Source: Corynebacterium halotolerans YIM 70093 = DSM 44683
Lineage (GTDB): Bacteria > Actinomycetota > Actinomycetes > Mycobacteriales > Mycobacteriaceae
Direction: 5' to 3'
NCBI RefSeq assembly: GCF_000341345.1
Contig: NC_020302.1
Span: forward strand, 1,592,075-1,656,074
DNA length: 64,000 bases
Below are positions 1 to 9,233 of this stretch, piece after piece. Position 1 is the first letter of the stretch; each line of letters opens with the position of its first letter. The translations under genes and the position numbers were made by a program. The notes beneath the pieces were generated by a model. That model made no database searches and had not been told where the DNA came from. It saw only the letters and a program-made list of their open reading frames with translations.

Positions 1-3
1 CGC

Positions 4-1017
4 TTAAAGCACGTCGTCGAAGTACCCGGTTCCCCCGGCGGGTGCCCCACCGGCCCCCGGACGGGATTCCCGGATCGGGGCGGGCGCCTCCACCGGCTGC
101 GGGGCGTCCACCCCACCGGGACCGGTGCTGAGCGGGGAGGCCGCCTCGTCGTCGAGTTCCATCCACTCCGGACGCTCCCGGTTGCGGCGCTTGTCGTTCC
201 ACCGGCAGAACTGCAGCGCCAGCTCCACGAGCAGGGAGACCGACAGCGCCAGGGCGATCATCGAGAACGGGTCCTGGCCCGGGGTGATGAACGCGGCGAA
301 GACGAACACGCCGACGAAGATGAAGCGGCGCTTGTCCTTGATGGACGCGTACTCGAGGACCCCGGCGACATTGAGCATGGCGATGATCAGGGGCACCTCG
401 AAACTGACGCCGAAGATCGCCAGCAGCGCGAGGAGGAAATTATAGTAGCGCTCACCGGTCAGGGCCGCGATCTGGGTCTCGTCACCGATGGTCAGCAGGA
501 AGTCCAGGCCGTAGGCCACGATGTAGTAGGCCAGCACGGCACCGGCGACGAAGAGGGTGACCGCGAGGAAGACGAAGGTGAAGGTCCAGCGGCGCTCGGT
601 CTTGTGCAGACCCGGGGTAATGAAACCCCAGATCTGGTACAGCCACACCGGCGACGACAGCACCAGACCGGCGAGTGCGCCCACCTTCAGGCGCAGCATG
701 AACATCTCGAAGGGGCCGGTCGCCAACAGGCGGCATTCGCCGTCGCCGGTGAAGTCGGCGCGGTTCTCCGCGGGCAGCGCACAGTAGGGACCGCGCAGGA
801 TCTCACCGAGCGGCATCGTCCCGAAGGGGGCGTTCTGGTACCAGACGAAACCGATGATCGTCCCGATGATCAGGGCGAGCAGCGAGATGACCACCCGCCG
901 GCGCAACTCCTTGAGGTGCTCGACGAGTGACATCTCCCCCGTCGGGGACTTTTTACTCCTGCGCTTCCGCTTCCTCAGGGGATTCGGGCGCGCTGACGCC
1001 TGCACGGAATCACTCAT
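4..1017 (-). CDS. tatC: Sec-independent protein translocase subunit TatC
   Basis: Twin-arginine translocase subunit that recognises Tat signal peptides with TatB and forms the membrane core of the folded-protein export channel. The 337 aa product has a basic N-terminus, the TatC-typical segment MSLVEHLKELRRRVVISL at about residues 29-46, and about six hydrophobic helices ending near residue 270. A Pro/Gly-rich, acidic cytoplasmic tail of roughly 60 aa follows, which is longer than in enterobacterial TatC but usual in actinobacteria. It lies 58 bp downstream of tatA and is probably cotranscribed with it and the pafBC genes upstream. The stop is at bases 4-6, so the gene is complete. Identification by sequence is firm. 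Confidence 0.96.
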   Translation of the reverse strand: MSDSVQASARPNPLRKRKRRSKKSPTGEMSLVEHLKELRRRVVISLLALIIGTIIGFVWYQNAPFGTMPLGEILRGPYCALPAENRADFTGDGECRLLATGPFEMFMLRLKVGALAGLVLSSPVWLYQIWGFITPGLHKTERRWTFTFVFLAVTLFVAGAVLAYYIVAYGLDFLLTIGDETQIAALTGERYYNFLLALLAIFGVSFEVPLIIAMLNVAGVLEYASIKDKRRFIFVGVFVFAAFITPGQDPFSMIALALSVSLLVELALQFCRWNDKRRNRERPEWMELDDEAASPLSTGPGGVDAPQPVEAPAPIRESRPGAGGAPAGGTGYFDDVL

Positions 1018-1075
1018 GCTGAAACTACCTTCACCCCTACTTCAGGGACACACCGAATGGAACGGGGACGACCTG

Positions 1076-1366
1076 CTAGCTGTTCTGGGGGTGCTGGTTC
1101 GGCTGCTGCGGGCTGTTGACCGGCGGAGCCTGCCGCGGCTGGTTCTGCGGCTGCTCCCAGAAGTCCTGCTCCTGCTGCTGGGCGTTGGCGATCTGCCCCT
1201 GCTGGTTCTGCGGCTGCTGCTCGTCGTTGTTCAGTTCCTTGACCTCAGACTTGAAGATCCGCATGGAACGGCCCACCGAACGGGCCAGGTCGGGAAGCTT
1301 CCGCGCGCCGAAGAGCAGGACGATGACCAGAACGATGGCGGCGATTTCCCAGGGTCCGAGACTCAT
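1076..1366 (-). CDS. tatA: Sec-independent protein translocase subunit TatA
   Basis: Pore-forming component of the Tat translocase. The 96 aa product starts [20 protein letters not shown], a single N-terminal transmembrane helix, followed by the amphipathic helix [21 protein letters not shown] and a Gln/Pro/Asn-rich tail. The start ATG has a good ribosome binding site (GAAAGGGA, 4 nt upstream). It sits 35 bp after pafC and 58 bp before tatC, so it probably belongs to the same transcription unit. TatB is not in this window; the length and missing acidic signature make TatA the better call here. Confidence 0.95.
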   Translation of the reverse strand: MSLGPWEIAAIVLVIVLLFGARKLPDLARSVGRSMRIFKSEVKELNNDEQQPQNQQGQIANAQQQEQDFWEQPQNQPRQAPPVNSPQQPNQHPQNS

Positions 1367-1401
1367 GATTCCCTTTCATAAAATACTGCGGCGCAGTGAT
1401 G

Positions 1402-2397
1402 TCAGATTTCCCACTGGCCTGTCGGATGATCATACGCGACCAGTGCGGATTCCGCTCGGTGGCGGAGGGCCTCAGACAGTGTGTTTGGCCCCACAACCGT
1501 CAACCGGTCGGCCTGACCGAGCGTGAAACGGATGAACCACTCGCTCGAGCCCACGGGCATGCTCGCGTGCACCCATCCGTCACCGTGATCCTCCCCCAGC
1601 GTAATGGGGTAATAGTCCGCCAACCAAGTCGCGTCGGCCCGGACCAGCAGCTCCGCCCGCTGGGTCACCGATTCGAAACCGAAGGGATCTGAAGCGTCGA
1701 ACCTGAGTTCCGCCCGGTGCGGGTCCGCCGGTTCGGCGAGAATCTCCACCCCGCGCATCCGGTCGGCGCGGAAGTTGCGGTGCCCGCCGGAGGTCTCCTC
1801 CCAGGCCGACAGATAGGTCTCCCCGCCGTGGACGAAGATGCGCTCGGGGTCGACGGTGCGCTCGCGTTCGGTGTCCGAGGAGGCCGAACGGTAGATGAAG
1901 CGCACCCGGCGACCGGTGTCCATGGCCTCGCGCAGCACCGTCTGCGGGCAGGTCTCCTCCGGGTCGTCGTCGGCCAGGGAGTCGTAGATGGCCACCGCCC
2001 GCTGGTCCATGATCGACCGCAGCTTCCCCGTGGCCGTGAGCACCGCGTCGCGGTCGATCAGCCCCGGCATCGTCTCCAGGGACTCCAGGGTCAGCAGCAG
2101 CGCGCCCGCCTCGGTGGGCGTCAGCCGCAGCGCCCGGTCCAGGCCCTGGTTGTTGGTGATGTTGACCTTGCGGTAGTCGAAGGACATCTCGACCAGTTCC
2201 TCCGGCCAGGTGCCCACCCCGGAGCACACCAACCGGTTCAGATCCGCCATGATCTCGCCGGGCTCCCGTCCCAGGTCCCGGGCGGCCTCCATGACGGTGT
2301 GGCCGGGGTGGGACTCGAAGTACGGGATCAGGTTCAGCGACTGCACCAGGGCATGCAGCTTCTCCGGCGAATCCCGCCGCTCGGGTTCCCGGCTCAT
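1402..2397 (-). CDS. pafC: WYL-domain transcriptional regulator PafC
   Basis: The 331 aa protein has an N-terminal winged-helix region (about residues 10-75) and a central WYL domain (from about residue 140, around VRFIYRSASSDTERERTVDPERI). A C-terminal WCX-like extension follows. In mycobacteria PafB and PafC form a heterodimer that activates the RecA/LexA-independent DNA-damage response; the role here is inferred from family and context. Its ATG overlaps the pafB stop in an ATGA, indicating translational coupling. It is distal in the pup operon, directly before tatA. Confidence 0.92.
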   Translation of the reverse strand: MSREPERRDSPEKLHALVQSLNLIPYFESHPGHTVMEAARDLGREPGEIMADLNRLVCSGVGTWPEELVEMSFDYRKVNITNNQGLDRALRLTPTEAGALLLTLESLETMPGLIDRDAVLTATGKLRSIMDQRAVAIYDSLADDDPEETCPQTVLREAMDTGRRVRFIYRSASSDTERERTVDPERIFVHGGETYLSAWEETSGGHRNFRADRMRGVEILAEPADPHRAELRFDASDPFGFESVTQRAELLVRADATWLADYYPITLGEDHGDGWVHASMPVGSSEWFIRFTLGQADRLTVVGPNTLSEALRHRAESALVAYDHPTGQWEI

Positions 2398-3350
2398 CGC
2401 TTCATCGCCTCCTCAAGCAGCGCGGTGACCTGCCCGCGCACGTCGGCGGGTTCAACCACCACGGCGTCGGGTGCGAAACCGGCGGCGGTGCGCACCAGCC
2501 AGTCCCGGTCGACGTCGCGGAGGACGACCGTGCCGTCGCCACGGGTCTCGCCGGCGTCGACGAGTTCGCCCGCCCGGCCCTGCGTGACGCGGACGACGGC
2601 GTCGACGAGCCGCCGGCCGTGCCGCAGCGCCTGCTCGACGATCTCCTGGAGCGGGGCGGTCGGCTCGGTGTGGGTGGCCGGGTCCTTGCTGCGCCGGATG
2701 CCGCGGATGCGCAGCACCCGGAAGCAGCGGGGAGCGGCCCGATCGACGTCCCAGCCCACGAGGTAGACACGGTCGTTCAGGAGCACCAGCCCCCACGGAT
2801 CCATCACGCGCCGCTGGGGCTGCGCGGTGGGCGTGGGCAGGTAGTCGAAGACGATCCGCAGCTTGTGGCGGGTGGTCGTCATCACGTCGGTCAGCAGCGA
2901 GGACGACAGCCGGGTCAGGTCGGTCGTCGAGGTGAACACCGGCGCCTCCGACAGATCCCGGGTCGCCCCCGAGGCGGCGAGCTTGGTCCAGCCGGAACGG
3001 GCGAACACGGCCAGCTCGCCGGCCTGGCCCATCTCCCCGGCCAGCCCGAGGACGGCGGCCTCCTCCGGGGTGAAGGTCACGGCGGGCAGTTCATAGTCGT
3101 CGACCTGCAGGCGGTAGAGGGTGCCGGTCTCCGCCTGCACCGCCTCCACGGGCACGCCGGCCCGCCGCAGCGTGGTGATGTCGCGCCCGAGCTGCTTGGT
3201 GAAGGCGGCGTCGGCGCGGTCCCCGTAGCCGGGCACGTGCGTGCGGATCCAGTCCGGGGTGAGAAAGCGCCGGCCGCGCTGGTCGGCGCCGAGGAAGGCG
3301 AACGCCAGGTTGGTCAGCCGGCGGATCGCCGCGTCGGTGCGTCCACTCAC
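2394..3350 (-). CDS. pafB: WYL-domain transcriptional regulator PafB
   Basis: Partner of PafC. The 318 aa product starts with GTG (VSGRTDAAIRRLTNLAFAFLG), has an N-terminal HTH (about residues 5-75) and a WYL domain around LRIVFDYLPTPTAQPQRRVMDPWGL, then a WCX-type C-terminus. The GTG start was chosen because it overlaps the pafA stop (GTGA, bases 3347-3350) and gives the family-typical N-terminus; the open frame extends much further upstream but only as antisense-like sequence inside pafA. Predicted to sense DNA damage with PafC. Position next to pafA is the conserved actinobacterial order. Confidence 0.92.
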   Translation of the reverse strand: MSGRTDAAIRRLTNLAFAFLGADQRGRRFLTPDWIRTHVPGYGDRADAAFTKQLGRDITTLRRAGVPVEAVQAETGTLYRLQVDDYELPAVTFTPEEAAVLGLAGEMGQAGELAVFARSGWTKLAASGATRDLSEAPVFTSTTDLTRLSSSLLTDVMTTTRHKLRIVFDYLPTPTAQPQRRVMDPWGLVLLNDRVYLVGWDVDRAAPRCFRVLRIRGIRRSKDPATHTEPTAPLQEIVEQALRHGRRLVDAVVRVTQGRAGELVDAGETRGDGTVVLRDVDRDWLVRTAAGFAPDAVVVEPADVRGQVTALLEEAMKR

Positions 3351-4783
3351 TTCCCCTCCCCGTACTCGCCGGCGTGGTCGTCCATGTAGTCGAGCAGCTC
3401 GTCGACGCGGGCGTCGACGGCCGCGAACGGGTCGAGCAGCTCCACCGACCGCGGCTCCGGGGCGTTGACCTTCAGGTGCACCCAGTCCGCGGTGATCGGG
3501 GCGCCGAGGCGCTCGGCGTGGGTGATGAAGTTCCCGCGCAGCTGGGCACGGGTGGTCGCCGGCGGCTCCAGGACGGCCGCCGCGATGTCCTCGTCCGTGG
3601 TCCAGCGGGCCACCAGACCCTTGGACTCCAGCAACGGGAACAGTCCCCGCCCGGGGCGGATGTCGTGGTAGGTCAGATCCACCTGGGCCAGTTTCGGGTG
3701 CTGCCAGTCCTCCCCCAGCCGGTCGCGGTAGCGGTCGAGCAGCCTGCGCTTGATCACCCAGTCGATCTCCGTGTCGACGGCCGAGAAATCGCGGGTCTCG
3801 ATCGCGGTCAGCGTGCGCCGCCACAGGTCGACGACCCGGGCCAGCTCCGCGGTCGGGGTGCCCTGGTCGGGGCGCCGGGCCAACCAGTCCTCCGCGGCCC
3901 CGCAGATGGCCTGCTGGACCTCGAGCGCGGTCACGGTGCCGCCGTCGCGCAGGTTCAGCACCGTCGCACCGGTCTCGTCGCGGGCGATGTCGCGGATGTG
4001 GCCGATGGCGTTGTCCAGCTCGAAGTCGGGCAGATCCACCCCGGCCTCGATCATCTCGAGGACGAGCTGGGTGGACCCGACCTTCAGGGCGAAGGTGGGC
4101 TCGGCCATGTTCGAGTCGCCGACGATGACGTGCATGCGGCGGAACCGCTCGGAGTCGCCGTGGGGTTCGTCGCGGGTGTTGATGATCGGCCGCGAGCGCG
4201 TGGTCGCGGAGGACACCCCCTCCCACACCTGGTCGGCACGCTGGGAGAGGAGGAAGCCGGGTTCGTAGCCGCCCTTGCCCGTGCTGACCATGCCCGCCCC
4301 GCAGATGAGCTGGCGGGTGATCATGAAGGGCAGCAGCTGCTTGCCGAGCTTCTTCAGCGACATGTGCCGGCCGATGAGGTAGTTCTCGTGGCAGCCGTAG
4401 GAGTTGCCCACGGAGTCGACGTTGTTCTTGAACAGGAAGACCTTGCCGTCGATGCCGTCCTCGGCCAGGGCGTGCTCGGCCCGGACCGCGAGGTCGTCGA
4501 CCATCCGGTCGCCGGCCTTGTCGTAGTTGAGCAGCTGGGTGAGGCTGTCGCACTCGGCGGTGGCGATCTCGGGGTGGGAGCCGACGTCCAGGTACAGGCG
4601 CGAGGCGTTGGGGGTGAAGATATTCGAGCTGGAGTACCGGCTCACGATGGGCCGGAACAGGTACCGGGCGATCTCGTCCGGGCCGAGCGTGCGCTCCCCG
4701 TCCGTGGTCACCGCGGTGATCCCGTATTCCGTCTCCACGCCGAAGATGCGGCGGGCGTGGACCTGTGCCTGCGCCTGCGTCAT
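3347..4783 (-). CDS. pafA: Pup--protein ligase PafA
   Basis: Ligates the C-terminal glutamate of Pup to substrate lysines using ATP. The 478 aa product shows the glutamine-synthetase-like fold signatures GVETEYG (E17 and E19, Mg/ATP binding) and LYLDVGSHPE with D66 as the likely catalytic base. N-terminal residues 1-10 extend a little beyond mycobacterial PafA. It follows pup by 5 bp and overlaps pafB by 4 bp. In this locus the proteasome genes prcB and prcA that precede pafA in mycobacteria are absent, so tagged proteins are probably handled by ARC alone. Confidence 0.96.
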   Translation of the reverse strand: MTQAQAQVHARRIFGVETEYGITAVTTDGERTLGPDEIARYLFRPIVSRYSSSNIFTPNASRLYLDVGSHPEIATAECDSLTQLLNYDKAGDRMVDDLAVRAEHALAEDGIDGKVFLFKNNVDSVGNSYGCHENYLIGRHMSLKKLGKQLLPFMITRQLICGAGMVSTGKGGYEPGFLLSQRADQVWEGVSSATTRSRPIINTRDEPHGDSERFRRMHVIVGDSNMAEPTFALKVGSTQLVLEMIEAGVDLPDFELDNAIGHIRDIARDETGATVLNLRDGGTVTALEVQQAICGAAEDWLARRPDQGTPTAELARVVDLWRRTLTAIETRDFSAVDTEIDWVIKRRLLDRYRDRLGEDWQHPKLAQVDLTYHDIRPGRGLFPLLESKGLVARWTTDEDIAAAVLEPPATTRAQLRGNFITHAERLGAPITADWVHLKVNAPEPRSVELLDPFAAVDARVDELLDYMDDHAGEYGEGK

Positions 4784-4788
4784 AGGGC

Positions 4789-4980
4789 TTACTGACCGCC
4801 CTTCTGGACGTAGGAGCGGACGAACTCCTCGGCGTTGGTCTCCAGCAGGCCGTCGATCTCATCGAGCAGGTCGTCGGTGCCGGCGGTGTTCAGCTGGGCC
4901 TGGCCGGCCTCGGCGCCCTGGTTGTCGTCGTGGTGGTCGCCGCCGCCCCCGGCGGTGGACTGGGTCTGGTTGGTGGACAT
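4789..4980 (-). CDS. pup: Prokaryotic ubiquitin-like protein Pup
   Basis: Small disordered modifier, 63 aa. The N-terminus is polar and Gly/His/Asp-rich, and the C-terminal part DDLLDEIDGLLETNAEEF is the coiled-coil region bound by ARC/Mpa. It ends in GGQ, so the terminal Gln must be deamidated by Dop before PafA can use it. A strong ribosome binding site (GGAAAGGAAAC) precedes the ATG. It lies between dop (26 bp) and pafA (5 bp). Confidence 0.97.
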   Translation of the reverse strand: MSTNQTQSTAGGGGDHHDDNQGAEAGQAQLNTAGTDDLLDEIDGLLETNAEEFVRSYVQKGGQ

Positions 4981-5006
4981 GTCAGGTTTCCTTTCCTGTC
5001 GGCCGA

Positions 5007-6569
5007 CTAGTGCTCGTGCGGCTTGTTGATGTGCTGTTTGTTGTGGTGGGTCTGGTAATGCTCGGCCGGGATGCCGATCCGCTCCAGCCCCGCCAGCAGG
5101 TCCTCGACGGTGTCGGCGGCGTCGATGATGTGCCCGACGTGTTCCCGGTCGAACTCGTTGACCGTGACGATGCCGATCTTCGCGGAGCCCTCCGCGTACC
5201 GCAGGATCATCGTCTGCCAGCTGGCGGCGATGACGTTCTCCCCGAACTTGGCGGAGACCGCCCCGCGGAACCAGGCGCGGGAATCCGCGGGCGGGGTGGT
5301 CGCCGCCCGTTCGATCTCCTCACTCGTGGCCAGGGTCTTCATCCGTCCCTTGCGCACCAGCGCGTGGTGGAGGCTCTTGGCCGGGTCGATGTCGGTGTAC
5401 TGCAGGTCGATGAGCTTGAGTTTGGCGTCGGAGATGTCGACACCGCGGTCGAGGTAGGACTTGATCAGCGCCCACTTGGCGGTCCAGTCCAGCAGGTGCG
5501 AGGTCTTCAGCGGATCCTCGGCCAGCAGGGCCACGACCTCGTCCCAGGTGTCGAGCACCCGCTGGTCGACCTCGTCCACCGGGGTGATCCGGGCGCGGTA
5601 CTCGGCGAGGACCTCGAGGGCGGTGAGCTCGCGCCCGTCGCGGAGCTTGAGCCGGTGCGTCAGCGTCAGGTCGCGGGAGACGCGCCTGAGTTCCTCGACG
5701 GGTTCGGCCAGCCGCAGGTCGGAGAAGTCGACGTCACCCTCGATGGCGTCGATCACCAGCTTCGTCATGCCGAGCTTGAGGAAGTTGGAGGTCTGCGACA
5801 TGTTCGCGTCGCCGACAATGGTGTGCAGGCGGCGGAAGTGCACGGCGTTGGCGTGCGGCTCGTCGCGGGTGTTGATGATGCCGCGGTTGAGCGTGGTCTC
5901 CAGGGAGATCTCCTGCAGGAAGTAGTCGGCGCGCTGGGAGATCTGAAAGCCGTCCTCCTCGCCCTCCATGCCCAGGCCCACCCGGCCGGCGCCGATGACC
6001 ACCTGGCGGGTGACGAAGAACGGGATCAGCGCCTGTGCCAGGGTGTCGAAGTCCGTCTTCCGGGAGTACTGGTAGTTCTCGTGGGAGCCGTAGGAGGCAC
6101 CCTTACCGTCGACGTTGTTCTTGTAGATCTTCAGCGGCGGGCAGGGATCCTGGTTCTTGAGGATGGACACCCCCTGCCCGTGGAGCTCGGCGACGTTGTC
6201 CATCGCGCGCAGCAGCACGAGATCGCCGGCGGCGTCGTAGACCATCGCGTCCCACGCGTTCGAGCACTCCGGGGAGGAGTACTCGGGGTGGGCGTGGTCG
6301 ACGTAGAAGCGCGCGCCGTTGGCGGTGACCACGTTGGCGATGCCCACGGCGTCCGGGTCGACGACGGGTACCGTGTGGTAGCGGCGCAGGTCGAAGCCAC
6401 GGGAGTCCTTCAGCGGCGACTCCTCCTCGTAGTCCCAGCGGGAGCGCGCGCCGGTGTTCATCGCGGCGTACGCCACGACGGCGTGGGTGGAGGTCAGGAT
6501 GGGGCTCACCTCCGGATCGGACGGTGTGGAGATCCCGTACTCGGTTTCCGTGCCCATGTATCGAGTCAT
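5007..6569 (-). CDS. dop: Pup deamidase/depupylase Dop
   Basis: Deamidates Pup-Gln to Pup-Glu and removes Pup from conjugates. The 520 aa product starts MTRYMGTETEYGISTPSDPE, the Dop family N-terminus, and is homologous to PafA but longer. I chose the ATG at 6569 because AGGGTGAT lies 4 nt upstream of it; an in-frame GTG three codons upstream (6578) is also possible and would nearly abut the arc stop at 6580-6582. It is the second gene of the arc-dop-pup-pafA unit. Confidence 0.95.
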   Translation of the reverse strand: MTRYMGTETEYGISTPSDPEVSPILTSTHAVVAYAAMNTGARSRWDYEEESPLKDSRGFDLRRYHTVPVVDPDAVGIANVVTANGARFYVDHAHPEYSSPECSNAWDAMVYDAAGDLVLLRAMDNVAELHGQGVSILKNQDPCPPLKIYKNNVDGKGASYGSHENYQYSRKTDFDTLAQALIPFFVTRQVVIGAGRVGLGMEGEEDGFQISQRADYFLQEISLETTLNRGIINTRDEPHANAVHFRRLHTIVGDANMSQTSNFLKLGMTKLVIDAIEGDVDFSDLRLAEPVEELRRVSRDLTLTHRLKLRDGRELTALEVLAEYRARITPVDEVDQRVLDTWDEVVALLAEDPLKTSHLLDWTAKWALIKSYLDRGVDISDAKLKLIDLQYTDIDPAKSLHHALVRKGRMKTLATSEEIERAATTPPADSRAWFRGAVSAKFGENVIAASWQTMILRYAEGSAKIGIVTVNEFDREHVGHIIDAADTVEDLLAGLERIGIPAEHYQTHHNKQHINKPHEH

Positions 6570-6579
6570 GGAGATCACC

Positions 6580-8112
6580 CTAACCGACGACGCGGGCGTG
6601 CATCACACGCGCCCCGTGCCGGCCGGTGATCCGGCTCCATTCATCGGGGTTGGAGGTGTTCGGCAGGTCCTCGCTCTCGTGCTGCTCGGTCTCCACGGCC
6701 TCCCGGATGTGGCGGACGGCCACTCCCCCGTCGTCCACCCCCGCGATGTGTTCCTTGATGGCGAGCTTCTTCGCCCGATCCACGATGTTGGCGATCATCG
6801 CGCCGGAGACGAAGTCCGAGTAGTGCAGTGTCTCGACGCTGCCGTCGGCGAGGGTGAGCTCGACGAAGGGGCGGGGCTCGAACAGCGTCTCGACGCCCGC
6901 GTCGATCAGCTCTGCCGCCGGCACGGCGTGCGGCACGTCCTCGGTGAGATAGCGGGAGAAGATGTCGCGGGCGCCCTCCCTGGTGGGCCGCTGCACCCGG
7001 ATCTTCACGTCGAGACGGCCCGGGCGCAGCAGCGCCGGGTCGATGAGCTCCTCCCGGTTGGTCGCGCCGATGATGATGACGTTGGCGAGGTTCTCCACCC
7101 CGTCGAGTTCGGTGAGCAGCTGCGGGACCACGGTGGTCTCCATGTCGGAGGACACCCCGGAGCCGCGGGTGCGGAAGATCGACTCCATCTCATCGAAGAA
7201 GATGATCACCGGACGGCCCTCGGAGGCCAGCTCCCGGGCGCGCTCGAAGATCAGCCGGATCCGGCGCTCGGTCTCGCCGACGAACTTGTTGAGCAGCTCC
7301 GGACCCTTGACGTTGAGGAAATAGGACGCGGATCCGTCACCGATGCGCGAGGACAGGGAATTGGCCACCGCTTTCGCGATCATCGTCTTGCCGCAGCCGG
7401 GCGGGCCGTAGAGCAGCACGCCCTTCGGCGGGGCCAGCCGGTAGGTGCGGTAGAGCTCCGGGTGGGAGAAGGGCAGCTCGACGGCGTCGCGGATCTGGTC
7501 GATCTGGGCGTCGAGGCCGCCGACGTCGTCGTAGGTGACGTCCGGGACCTCCTCCAGGGACAGCTGGGAGACCTCGGTCTTGGGGATGCGCTCGAAGGCG
7601 AACCCGGCGCGGGTGTCCACCAGCAGGGCGTCCCCGGCGCGGGCGGTGTCCAGCAGCGGCTGCGCCAGGTGGACGACCTTCTCCTCCCCGTTCGTCGCGG
7701 CGACCAGGGCGCGTCGGTGGCCGATGCGTTCGGTGAGCATGGCCAGGTCGCCGGAGTTCTCGAAGCCGCAGGCCTCGACGACGACCGAGCCGTCGCCCAG
7801 GCGCACGAGGGTGCCGGGCACGAGGTCGGCGGCGTCGACGTTCGGGGAGACCTTCAGGCGCATGCGTCGGTTGGAGGTGTGGATCTCGGCGTCGCGTCCC
7901 TTCTCGCCGTGGGCGAGGAAGATGCCGTAGGTTGAGGCCGGCTCCCCGAGGCGGTCGACCTGCGCGGCGAGATCCTTGAGTTTCTCCCTGGATTCCTTCA
8001 GCAGTTGGGCGAGTTTCGCGTTGCGGGAACCCAGGGCCTTCAGTTGGCGCTGGAGGTCTGTGACCTCGCTGAATTCGGAGGAGCTGGAGGAAGCGTCGGG
8101 TCCGGTGTGCAT
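6580..8112 (-). CDS. arc: Pup-binding AAA ATPase ARC (Mpa homologue)
   Basis: Hexameric AAA+ unfoldase that recognises pupylated proteins. The 510 aa product has an N-terminal coiled coil (about residues 14-55), tandem OB domains (about 60-180), a Walker A GPPGCGKT at 236-243, and Walker B FFDEMES. The C-terminus ends HARVVG and lacks the QYL motif that docks mycobacterial Mpa onto the 20S proteasome, matching the absence of prcBA here. The ATG lies 6 nt after a TAGATT -10 hexamer, so transcription is probably leaderless and starts the operon. Confidence 0.95.
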   Translation of the reverse strand: MHTGPDASSSSSEFSEVTDLQRQLKALGSRNAKLAQLLKESREKLKDLAAQVDRLGEPASTYGIFLAHGEKGRDAEIHTSNRRMRLKVSPNVDAADLVPGTLVRLGDGSVVVEACGFENSGDLAMLTERIGHRRALVAATNGEEKVVHLAQPLLDTARAGDALLVDTRAGFAFERIPKTEVSQLSLEEVPDVTYDDVGGLDAQIDQIRDAVELPFSHPELYRTYRLAPPKGVLLYGPPGCGKTMIAKAVANSLSSRIGDGSASYFLNVKGPELLNKFVGETERRIRLIFERARELASEGRPVIIFFDEMESIFRTRGSGVSSDMETTVVPQLLTELDGVENLANVIIIGATNREELIDPALLRPGRLDVKIRVQRPTREGARDIFSRYLTEDVPHAVPAAELIDAGVETLFEPRPFVELTLADGSVETLHYSDFVSGAMIANIVDRAKKLAIKEHIAGVDDGGVAVRHIREAVETEQHESEDLPNTSNPDEWSRITGRHGARVMHARVVG

Positions 8113-8118
8113 GGGCCC

Positions 8119-8124
8119 AATCTA
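8119..8124 (-). promoter_or_regulatory. Predicted -10 box of arc (leaderless)
   Basis: Minus-strand TAGATT followed by GGGCCC and the arc ATG. Six nucleotides between the hexamer and the start codon leave no room for a leader with a ribosome binding site, so the operon mRNA probably starts at or next to the AUG. No clear -35 is visible. Confidence 0.55.
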
Positions 8125-8198
8125 GCGCAGCAGGTGGCGTGGATCTGCCGCCCCCGTATTCCGGGGGCGGTGACGTGGCTGTGCTGTTCCCGGCCCCA

Positions 8199-9035
8199 CT
8201 ACCGACGGGCGCGGCGCTGCGGGCGGGGTGGGGTGACGCCGTCGGCCAGGCGGCGGGCCCACACGAGGAAGGCGGTGTGGGCGTTCATGCGGTGTTCGGG
8301 GCGGGTGGCCAGGCCCTCGACCTTCCACTCGCGCACGAGGGACTCCCAGGCCTTCGGCTCGGTGAAGCACTGGAGTTCGCGGATACCCTCCATGACCTTC
8401 ATCAGCTGCGGGACGGTGGCCACGTAGGTCATGAACACGCCGCCGGGGATGAGGATGTCGCGGACGACCTCCAGGCACTCCCAGGGCTCGAGCATGTCGA
8501 GGATGACCCGGTCGACGGGGCCGCCGAGGTCGTCGACGGTGACCTCCTTCAGGTCCCCGAGGCGCGGGTCCCAGGTGGCGGGGCGGCCGCCGAAGAATTC
8601 GTCGACGTTGTTCTCGGCGAACTCGAGGTGGTCCTCGCGGATCTCGTAGGAGATGAGCCTGCCGCGTTCGCCCACCGCGCGCAGCAGGGACATGCTCAGC
8701 GCGCCGGAACCGGCGCCGGCCTCGAGGACGCGGGCGCCGGGGAAGATGTCGCCCTCGACGAGGATCTGGGCGGCGTCCTTGGGGTAGATCACGGCGGCCC
8801 CGCGGGGCATGGACAGCACGTGGTCGACCATCAGGTGGCGGAAGCACAGGTAGTCCGCGCCCAGGGTGGACTTGACGACGGTTCCCTCGTGCGAGCCGAT
8901 GATCTCGTCGTGGGCGATCTGGCCCTTGTGGGTGTGGAAGGCCTCCCCCGGTTCCAGGATGATGGTGAAGTGCCGCCGCTTGGCGTCGGTCAGCTGGACG
9001 CGGTCGCCGGGCTGGAAGGGGCCGGAGTATGCCAT
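8199..9035 (-). CDS. trmI: tRNA (adenine-58-N1)-methyltransferase TrmI
   Basis: Methylates A58 in the T-loop of tRNAs using S-adenosylmethionine. The 278 aa product has an N-terminal beta domain (FQPGDRVQLTDAKRRHFTIIL) and a Rossmann methyltransferase domain with motif I LEAGAGSGALSMSLL at about residues 110-124 and the acidic motif ILDMLEPWE at about 180. Length is usual for bacterial TrmI. The ATG has a GAAAGG ribosome binding site. In actinobacteria trmI commonly neighbours arc, as here. Confidence 0.94.
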   Translation of the reverse strand: MAYSGPFQPGDRVQLTDAKRRHFTIILEPGEAFHTHKGQIAHDEIIGSHEGTVVKSTLGADYLCFRHLMVDHVLSMPRGAAVIYPKDAAQILVEGDIFPGARVLEAGAGSGALSMSLLRAVGERGRLISYEIREDHLEFAENNVDEFFGGRPATWDPRLGDLKEVTVDDLGGPVDRVILDMLEPWECLEVVRDILIPGGVFMTYVATVPQLMKVMEGIRELQCFTEPKAWESLVREWKVEGLATRPEHRMNAHTAFLVWARRLADGVTPPRPQRRARR

Positions 9036-9233
9036 GGGGGCCTTTCGGTCGGGGAGGTCGTTTCGTGCTGAGCGGGGTCAATCTACCAGACGGCGCGGGA
9101 ATCTCCGGGCGTGAGACCGGTGGCGGTGCGTGGTGCGTGGCGCCCGCGGGACGGGCTGATGTTTTCGGGCACGGATTGTCGGGCCGGCGGCAGTTGCGTC
9201 TCCGTAGGGTGATCGGCAGGAACGGAGGACAGG

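Noticed and set aside
4527..6629. Long plus-strand frame over pup, dop and the end of pafA
   Set aside because: The minus-strand genes are unmistakable. The plus frame is a high-GC shadow rich in Arg, Gly and Val.
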